Of a stretch of 55,365 nt of DNA, positions 8,339 through 14,112 are shown one piece after another. The notes beneath the pieces are model-generated. The model was not told where the DNA came from, searched no databases, and saw only the letters and a program-made list of their open reading frames with translations. The translations under genes and the position numbers were made by a program. Within the stretch, counting starts at the first letter, position 1. Every line of letters begins with the position of its first letter. The DNA comes from Pseudomonadota bacterium (GTDB lineage Bacteria; Pseudomonadota; Alphaproteobacteria; Rhizobiales; Xanthobacteraceae). The DNA lies in NCBI GenBank assembly GCA_023451825.1, contig JAEXYA010000042.1, positions 1-55,365 of the forward strand, read 5' to 3'.

Positions 8339-8370
8339 CAGCGTTCTGCCAAGCCCTTGGCAAAGCGCTG
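8339..8370 (+). terminator. Terminator-like hairpin after the VOC gene pair
   Basis: TGCCAAG-CC-CTTGGCA (8347-8362) is a perfect hairpin, extended outward by CAGCG / CGCTG with a short imperfect join. It begins 10 bp after the VOC stop codon. There is no T-tract, so it may act with Rho or only protect the 3' end. Confidence 0.4.
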
Positions 8371-8385
8371 CAATCCCCGCTCCAC

Positions 8386-8425
8386 TGGAAATCCGCTAAC
8401 CGAATGGCGGAAAAGCGGATTTCCA
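8386..8425. repeat. 12-bp inverted repeat upstream of the tRNA promoter
   Basis: TGGAAATCCGCT (8386-8397) and AGCGGATTTCCA (8414-8425) are exact reverse complements with a 16-nt loop. It ends 12 bp before the -35 box of the tRNA-Met promoter, so it could be an operator, an upstream element or a second 3'-end hairpin of the VOC unit. Confidence 0.5.
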
Positions 8426-8437
8426 CCACCACCTTGC

Positions 8438-8467
8438 TTGACAGGGAGTCCCCCGCATCCTTATAAG
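8438..8467 (+). promoter_or_regulatory. Sigma-70-type promoter of tRNA-Met
   Basis: A perfect -35 box TTGACA (8438-8443), an 18-bp spacer and a -10 box TATAAG (8462-8467). Initiation would fall near 8474, giving a leader of about 36 nt before the tRNA. Confidence 0.82.
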
Positions 8468-8509
8468 CGGCCCGTTCGCGACGCGGCATTTTGGCCGTCG
8501 TGACCCTGT

Positions 8510-8586
8510 GGCGGGGTAGCTCAGCTGGTTAGAGCACGGGAATCATAATCCTGGGGTCGGGGGTTCGAGTCCCTCTCCCGCTACCA
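8510..8586 (+). tRNA. tRNA-Met (CAT anticodon, elongator type)
   Basis: 77 nt including an encoded CCA. Acceptor stem GGCGGGG/TCCCGCT, D arm GCTC...GAGC with loop AGCTGGTTA, anticodon stem CGGGA/TCCTG with loop ATCATAA (anticodon CAT), T stem GGGGG/CCCTC with TTCGAGT loop. The anticodon stem lacks the three G:C pairs next to the loop found in initiator tRNA. I call elongator Met; tRNA-Ile with a lysidine-modified CAT is the alternative and looks less likely. The last six bases overlap the 3' end of the convergent hydrolase gene. Confidence 0.93.
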
Positions 8587-10392
8587 AGTTCCCTCCTTTG
8601 AACCCGTTATCTTTTCTCGTGTCGAACCGGGCAAACGGCGGATCGCTGGCTGGTCCTTGGTCGATGCGAGCACATCGCACAATGCCTCTGTCAATCGTGC
8701 GCGCGCACCCGTGTGGGTGAAATTGTGGTCCGCATCCGGGATGATCGAGATCGATGCATTCGCATAGCGACGCATCCGCCGCCCGCGCCGCCCCATATAT
8801 GTGCGGAATTCACCCAACGAGTGATCGCCTTCCGCAGCCAGGATGGCCAGACGCCCACCACGATTGTCGAGCACCTGAAAGCGGCGATGGCCTTCGCTCA
8901 CGAGGTCGATTGCGGGCTGGCCTTCGCCGGCTCGGTTCTGCCGCGATAAGATGGCGCGCGCCAGGCGTTTTGCGAAAAACATGATCGGCGCCTTGAGGCG
9001 TAGATTGCCAGACAGCAATCGCCTCAGGCTTTGCCTGCTGAACAGCAAAGCCAGCGAGCCGCCGACGGTGCGATGCGCCGATTGAAGTGCATCGGCAACG
9101 GTCTCGCGGGGGTCCCACACAAAGCGCATGATGTTGATGGCGACGACCGTGCCAACACGCGCGTCCTGCACACCGACCTGGAATGCGCCGTAAGCCCCGC
9201 TGCAGCGCCCCACGACGGCGATCGGGCCCGCATCGAGCCTCTCGACATAGTCGATGGCGTGACGCAGATCGACAATCTGGTCATCCGAATAGAGCACTTC
9301 GGCCGGCGCATCCGCCGATGCCGGACTGTCGCCGATGCCGCCGCCATCGAATCTGAGAGAAGCCACACCACGTCCCGCGAGCGCACGCGCCTGTTCGACC
9401 GCGGCACGCCCCCAGCCGATATGATAATCGCGCCCGGAATTCGCGAGGATGGCGACCGCCGAGGGCTTTTGGCCCAGCGGTTGGCACACGATGCCGAACA
9501 GCCTCTGGTCCGGCCCGAATCGGACTGGCAACTCCTCGTAATGAGCGCCAATGATCGGCTTGGCAGGCGCCAATGGCGGCGCTGGCAGATTGGCTTCCGG
9601 CCCCTGCGGAAGATCGTCGATCCAGGACACGATACGTGCCAGCGTACCCAGTTGCGGCTCGATCGGCGTCGGATCCTCCAGGATCTGCTCATAGCCCGCA
9701 TAATCGATGGCGGTCACATCCGCCCCAAGCGCCTTCAGGCTGTTTGCAATCGCGCTGCCTTGCGGCATCTGACTGCGTTCGACCAGAAGAATCCGTGCTG
9801 CAGGCGGCTGCGCAGCCCGCGTGAGATCGATCGCCTTGATAGCCGTCACGCGGCTGCTTGCCAGCGACATACCGGCAACATTGTAACCATTGTCATCCAC
9901 AGGATCGGGCCCGATCCCGATGCGCTCGGTCACCATGCGCGACCAGGCCTGAAGCTCGCGCAAATAATTGCGCCCCTTCACCACCGGTGCCATCAGCGCA
10001 GTCCCGGCAATGTCCGACGCCTCGGCGCCCAGCTGCGCGGCGAGACTCGCGCCAAGCCCCTGCCCGACCAGCACGAGTTCACGACCAGGATTCTGCTCGC
10101 GCAAGAACGACATGCATCGACGGGCCGCCGCCAGCCAGTCCGCGATGCCTTCGGGCTCGCCGACCCCATCGATGGCATCGGCCGTCCTCGGATAGTCAAA
10201 TCGGAGACAGGCATGGCCCGCCGTCGCGATCATCTCCGCCAGCGCGCGCCAGGTGGCGCGGGTGCACAGCTCTTCGTATCCGATCGGCGACAACAACAGG
10301 ACCGCCTTGCGTCCTTTCCGATCGACAGCACCCACGTGATAGAGGCCGCCGAAACTATCAAACGTGACCGGGACGCCGTAGGCGAAATTCAT
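8581..10392 (-). CDS. Tandem alpha/beta-hydrolase-fold protein with Cys in the second nucleophile elbow
   Basis: 603 aa with two alpha/beta-hydrolase domains, about residues 25-265 and 285-575. In the first domain the elbow reads G-Q-G-L-G, so the Ser position is Gly112 and this half is probably not catalytic. In the second it reads G-R-C-S-G, giving Cys397, with Asp523 (EGDHS) and His556 (DADHNF) as likely triad partners. Cys replaces Ser in some carrier-protein aminoacyltransferases of this fold (CmaE, SyrC). Since the gene is divergent from an aminoacyl-carrier-protein operon, a transferase or thioesterase role there is my inference. No signal peptide is seen. Its TAG stop is formed by bases 8581-8583 of tRNA-Met. 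Confidence 0.8.
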   Translation of the reverse strand: MNFAYGVPVTFDSFGGLYHVGAVDRKGRKAVLLLSPIGYEELCTRATWRALAEMIATAGHACLRFDYPRTADAIDGVGEPEGIADWLAAARRCMSFLREQNPGRELVLVGQGLGASLAAQLGAEASDIAGTALMAPVVKGRNYLRELQAWSRMVTERIGIGPDPVDDNGYNVAGMSLASSRVTAIKAIDLTRAAQPPAARILLVERSQMPQGSAIANSLKALGADVTAIDYAGYEQILEDPTPIEPQLGTLARIVSWIDDLPQGPEANLPAPPLAPAKPIIGAHYEELPVRFGPDQRLFGIVCQPLGQKPSAVAILANSGRDYHIGWGRAAVEQARALAGRGVASLRFDGGGIGDSPASADAPAEVLYSDDQIVDLRHAIDYVERLDAGPIAVVGRCSGAYGAFQVGVQDARVGTVVAINIMRFVWDPRETVADALQSAHRTVGGSLALLFSRQSLRRLLSGNLRLKAPIMFFAKRLARAILSRQNRAGEGQPAIDLVSEGHRRFQVLDNRGGRLAILAAEGDHSLGEFRTYMGRRGRRMRRYANASISIIPDADHNFTHTGARARLTEALCDVLASTKDQPAIRRLPGSTREKITGSKEGTW

Positions 10393-10735
10393 GATCTGGA
10401 AACCATCATCGTTTGACTAGTTCAGCTCGCCGGTAGATCAGACTTGATATTTGTCTGGAGCCAGCACGTTTCCGGGCGCGCGTTCGTAACGGACAGCCGG
10501 CGCTCCTGTCATACGATATCGCATTCCATCATTAATTGTGCGGGCGTCCTGTTTTCTGTCCGGTATTTAACTGCTCGCTAATATCGAATCTGCACGTCAT
10601 TAGGCTTTACGCCCAAACACCGCGTTGCATTTGATGCCGTTTACGACTCGCACGCCGGTTTTCTGATATCACCCGCTCAACCCCGGCGCCTCTTCGCAGG
10701 AAGCCATCGATACTTTGCCCATTCTGGAGGAAGCA
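10393..10735. other. Divergent intergenic region between tandem hydrolase and carrier-protein operon
   Basis: 343 bp without a convincing gene; the frames here lack ribosome binding sites or shadow neighbours. It is more AT-rich than its flanks, notably 10500-10615, and must carry the promoters for both directions. A short palindrome, CGATATCG (within 10500-10530), and several T-rich tracts are present, but I could not fit a confident -35/-10 pair. A shared control region would fit joint use of the hydrolase and the operon. Confidence 0.4.
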
Positions 10736-10981
10736 ATGCGCGACCGCGTACGGACCATCGTCGGATCGATGAACCTTGTCCCCGTTCCCGTCGATGGCCT
10801 GTCCGATGACGATAATCTGTTCGATGCGGGCATGACGTCGTTTGGTTCGGTCCAGCTGATGATGGCCATCGAGGAAGAGTTCGATATCGAATTTCCCAAC
10901 AGCCTTCTGACCCGCAAGACCTTTGCAACGCTTGGCGGGCTGACCTCTGCGGTTGAGCAGATCGTCGCCGAGAAGGCCTGA
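10736..10981 (+). CDS. Acyl/aminoacyl carrier protein
   Basis: 81 aa from ATG 10736, with GGAGG 5 nt upstream; a TTG further upstream is less likely. It is an acidic four-helix carrier protein. The phosphopantetheine site is Ser35 in DAGMTSFGSVQL, matching the D-x-G-x-x-S consensus at the start of helix 2, followed by AIEEEFDIEFP, typical of carrier proteins. It is the first gene of an operon whose third gene is an amino acid:[carrier protein] ligase. In Bradyrhizobium and Agrobacterium such ligases load glycine or alanine onto a carrier encoded beside them, so this is most likely the acceptor rather than the fatty-acid-synthesis ACP. The next gene starts 4 bp after its stop. Confidence 0.9.
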   Translation: MRDRVRTIVGSMNLVPVPVDGLSDDDNLFDAGMTSFGSVQLMMAIEEEFDIEFPNSLLTRKTFATLGGLTSAVEQIVAEKA

Positions 10982-10985
10982 CATC

Positions 10986-12194
10986 ATGAGCGTCAACGCG
11001 GTCGAACAGAGCGGTATTGTGGAGGAGGCCTCACCCTGGCGCGCGGTGATGCAACGGATTGCCAAGGACGTCGCCGCTCCCCATGCCGATACGGCAGATC
11101 GCAACGCAACGTTTCCGACACAGACTTTCGAAGCGCTTCGCCAGCATGGCATGCTCGGCCTCATGGTGCCCAAAAGCCTCGGCGGCCATTCGCTGGAATT
11201 GCGCAGGATCGCCGATCTCTGCGCGATCCTCGCCGGCGCCTGCGGTGCCAGCGGCATGGTCTATGCGATGCATCAGATCAAGCTGTCGAGTCTCGTGGCC
11301 CACGGCATGGAGACCGACTATCATCGCGCGCTGATGCGCGATGTGGCGGCCGACCAGCTCTTGATCGCGTCATCGACCACGGAAGCCGGGATCGGCGGCG
11401 ATATGCGCGTCTCGATTTGCGCCATCGAGACGACCGGCGATCGGGTGTCGCTGACCAAGCAGGCCAGCGTGCTCTCTTATGCGACCAATGCCGATATCAT
11501 CATGGCCACCGCGCGCCGCGGTGCGGCCTCCGCAGGATCCGACCAGGTGCTGATCGCGCTGCGGAAGAGCGACTACCAGCTGGAGCGCACCGCCGAATGG
11601 AATACGCTGGGCATGCGCGGCACCTGCTCCGAAGGTTTCGTGCTGACCGCGAGCGCCAGCGCCGATCAGATCTTCCCGAAACCGTTTCACGAGATCGCCG
11701 TGCAATCCATGCTGGCGACAGCGCATGTGCTGTGGGCGAGCGTCTGGTACGGTATCGCAGCCAATGCGTTGTCGCGCGCCCATGCCTCGGTGCGGGCTAC
11801 AGCGCGCCGCATGCCATCCGATTTTGCGGGGCCGCTGCCGGGTGCTGCGCGATTGGCCGAAGCCACTGCGAAATTGCAGGCCTTCAAGTCCACCGTGATT
11901 GCCCATATCGAGCGCTTCGAAAAAGCCAAGCGCAATGACGACGATCTCAACTCGCTCAACTTCACCATCGAAATGAACAATCTCAAGGTCATGGCTTCCA
12001 CCATGGCCGTCGACATCACCCGTGAAGCGCTGATGGTCACCGGCATCGCCGGCTATCGCAACGACGGGCCGTTCTCGGTCGGCCGCCATCTGCGCGATGT
12101 CCTGTCCGCACCGCTGATGGTGGCGAATGATCGTATCCTTGCCAATACGGCGGGCTTGGTGGTCGCAAGCCGATTTGATTCAGGTCTGGAGTAA
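10986..12194 (+). CDS. Acyl-CoA dehydrogenase-fold flavoprotein of the aminoacyl-carrier-protein operon
   Basis: 402 aa from ATG 10986. The N-terminal helical domain (about 15-125), the beta domain with SSTTEAGIGGD (129-139, the FAD/substrate loop) and LGMRGTCSEGF (208-218), and the C-terminal helical domain (about 235-395) are all present. The site of the catalytic Glu in classical acyl-CoA dehydrogenases (the YEGT loop) aligns with LMVAND near 377-382 and has no Glu. That resembles the flavin monooxygenase/oxidase branch of the fold. Relatives oxidise prolyl groups tethered to carrier proteins; here the likely substrate is the aminoacyl-S-carrier made by the next gene, which is inference. 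Gaps of 4 and 5 bp to its neighbours imply one operon. Confidence 0.85.
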   Translation: MSVNAVEQSGIVEEASPWRAVMQRIAKDVAAPHADTADRNATFPTQTFEALRQHGMLGLMVPKSLGGHSLELRRIADLCAILAGACGASGMVYAMHQIKLSSLVAHGMETDYHRALMRDVAADQLLIASSTTEAGIGGDMRVSICAIETTGDRVSLTKQASVLSYATNADIIMATARRGAASAGSDQVLIALRKSDYQLERTAEWNTLGMRGTCSEGFVLTASASADQIFPKPFHEIAVQSMLATAHVLWASVWYGIAANALSRAHASVRATARRMPSDFAGPLPGAARLAEATAKLQAFKSTVIAHIERFEKAKRNDDDLNSLNFTIEMNNLKVMASTMAVDITREALMVTGIAGYRNDGPFSVGRHLRDVLSAPLMVANDRILANTAGLVVASRFDSGLE

Positions 12195-12199
12195 CAGTG

Positions 12200-13129
12200 A
12201 TGAACGCGCCTGCTACAGCCGCACAGAGCCCCGAAGCCTTTCTCAACGCCTTGTTCGACGAGTCCATCCTGATCAAGACCGGTGTCGATGGCCTCTATGG
12301 CCGCGCCGGCGTGTTCGAGGAAGTCATCGACGGCTTTGAACAGGCGGTGACGAAACTCGCCGTTGACGACAAAGCCACGCGCATTCATTTCCCGCCGGGC
12401 ATGCCGCGCCAGAATCTCGTCAAGGCCGGCTATATGAAGAGCTTTCCGCAGCTCGCCGGTTGCGTCCACTCATTCATGGGCGAAGGCGCGGACCATACCA
12501 AACTCATCGGCATGATCGAACGCGGCGAGGACTGGTCCGAGATGCAGGACCCGACCGACATCGCGCTGACGCCTGCAGCCTGCTACCCGCTTTATCCGAC
12601 CGTCGCCGCCGCGGGCCCCGTGCCGGAAGGCGGCCGGCTGTTCGATCTCAAATCCTATTGCTTCCGCCATGAGCCGTCGCAAGACCCCGGCCGCATGCAG
12701 CTGTTCCGGATGCGCGAATTCATCCGCATCGGCACCGCCGATGAAGTCACGGCGTTCCGCGCCACCTGGCTCGAGCGCGGCGAAGCATTGATCAAATCGC
12801 TGGGCCTGCCTTGCGTGGTCGATCTGGCCAATGATCCGTTCTTCGGCCGTCCCGGCCGCATGATGGCGGCGAACCAGCGCGATCAGGGCCTGAAATTCGA
12901 ATTGCTGATCCCGATCGCCAGCGACGAACATCCGACGGCGTGCCTGTCCTTCAATTATCATCAGAACCACTTTGGCACGCTCTGGGGCATGCAATTCGCC
13001 AATGGCGAAGCCGTGCATTCCGCCTGTGTCGGCTTCGGCCTGGAGCGTACCGCGCTGGCGCTGTTCCGCCATCACGGCACCAAGGTCGATCAATGGCCGG
13101 CGGATGTCCGCCGCGTGTTGTGGGGCTGA
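12200..13129 (+). CDS. Amino acid:[carrier protein] ligase (class II aminoacyl-tRNA synthetase homologue)
   Basis: 309 aa from ATG 12200; a GTG just before it is an alternative. This is the catalytic core of an archaeal-type seryl-tRNA synthetase without a tRNA-binding domain. Motif 2 is SYCFRHEPSQDPGRMQLFRMRE with the ATP-binding Arg; motif 3 is ACVGFGLERTALALF. The zinc ligands of this family, Cys-Glu-Cys, are present at 128, 173 and 276. Characterised Bradyrhizobium and Agrobacterium homologues activate glycine or alanine with ATP and transfer it to phosphopantetheine of a carrier protein instead of tRNA. The carrier and an oxidoreductase lie directly upstream and DUF1839 downstream, the arrangement expected for this system. 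Cytoplasmic. Confidence 0.93.
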   Translation: MNAPATAAQSPEAFLNALFDESILIKTGVDGLYGRAGVFEEVIDGFEQAVTKLAVDDKATRIHFPPGMPRQNLVKAGYMKSFPQLAGCVHSFMGEGADHTKLIGMIERGEDWSEMQDPTDIALTPAACYPLYPTVAAAGPVPEGGRLFDLKSYCFRHEPSQDPGRMQLFRMREFIRIGTADEVTAFRATWLERGEALIKSLGLPCVVDLANDPFFGRPGRMMAANQRDQGLKFELLIPIASDEHPTACLSFNYHQNHFGTLWGMQFANGEAVHSACVGFGLERTALALFRHHGTKVDQWPADVRRVLWG

Positions 13130-13131
13130 AC

Positions 13132-14100
13132 GTGCCGACTGCCTGCGTCATCGACGGTCTGGATCCCACGGCCTATGCGCGCCATGCCTTGCATGACCCT
13201 GCGCGAAATTGGCCGGAGACCAATTGCTATGTCGATCTCCTGATCGAGGTGCTGGCGCAGCGCGGGCATGATCCCCGCGCCGCGCTCGCTTTCACCGTCG
13301 CGCAGGATTACGAGGGCGACCAGTTCACCTTCTTCAAGTTTCCGGTCTCCGATCTCGCGCAGCTTTACGGCATCGAGATTCTCGAACTCGCGATCTTCGA
13401 TCGCCTCGAAGATCACACCCGCCTGCAGCTATCGCGCGGCCGCATGCCGATGATCGAGGTCGATTCCTATTACCTGCCGGACACCCGCGGCATCACTTAT
13501 CGTCACAGCCACGGCAAGACGACCATCGGCGTCAACGTCCTCGACAGCGCCAATCGCCGGCTCGACTACTTCCACAATGCCGGCTATTTCCGGCTCGACG
13601 GCGAAGATTTCGACGCCCTGTTCCGGCCGGCACCGGACAATGGCCTGCCGCTGTTCCCCTATACCGAATTCATCAAATTCGGCCCGGCGCCCTCGGTGCA
13701 TGATCAGATCGGCATCTCGCGCGCCCTCCTCGCCCATCACCTGCGGCGCCGCCCCGCGAACAATCCTTTCACGGCATGGGGCGACGTGGTTGCGGCCGAT
13801 ATCGCGCAACTGCTGGAGCGTCCGGCCGCGTGGTTTCACATCTACGCCTTCAACACGCTGCGGCAGGCGGGCGCGAATTTTGAACTGCTCGCGACCTATC
13901 TCGCCTGGCTGCAGGACAACGGACACGCCACGCCCGGCCGTGCCCGTGTGGCCGCGGAGGCGATCGCTGCCAACACCAAGATGCTGCAATTCCAGTTCGC
14001 CCGCGCCTCGGCCCGCCGCAAGGTGCCCGATGTCAACGACGCCATCCGCCAGCTCGCGACCGACTACGACATCGTGCTCGACAGCCTCGCCGCGACCTGA
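13132..14100 (+). CDS. DUF1839 family protein
   Basis: 322 aa from GTG 13132, which begins 2 bp after the ligase stop and has GGGG about 6 nt upstream. GTG 13120, overlapping the ligase, is an alternative. Recognisable DUF1839 features include NCYVDLLIEVLAQRG near the start, the DYEGDQFTFFKFPV block and the segment PMIEVDSYYLPDT. The N-terminal half, with its conserved Cys, resembles papain-like or transglutaminase-like folds only vaguely, so I do not assign a reaction. From memory, DUF1839 genes recur beside amino acid:[carrier protein] ligases, so the protein probably acts on, or accepts, the carrier-bound amino acid. No signal peptide. Confidence 0.82.
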   Translation: MPTACVIDGLDPTAYARHALHDPARNWPETNCYVDLLIEVLAQRGHDPRAALAFTVAQDYEGDQFTFFKFPVSDLAQLYGIEILELAIFDRLEDHTRLQLSRGRMPMIEVDSYYLPDTRGITYRHSHGKTTIGVNVLDSANRRLDYFHNAGYFRLDGEDFDALFRPAPDNGLPLFPYTEFIKFGPAPSVHDQIGISRALLAHHLRRRPANNPFTAWGDVVAADIAQLLERPAAWFHIYAFNTLRQAGANFELLATYLAWLQDNGHATPGRARVAAEAIAANTKMLQFQFARASARRKVPDVNDAIRQLATDYDIVLDSLAAT

Positions 14101-14112
14101 TCTGTCATCATC

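Noticed and set aside
8510..8586. Phage or island attachment site at tRNA-Met
   Set aside because: No integrase and no repeated tRNA 3' end seen in the window; flanks look like ordinary chromosome.
9031..10416. 461-codon plus-strand frame opposite the tandem hydrolase
   Set aside because: No recognisable domain and shadow-like composition; would block the divergent promoter region.
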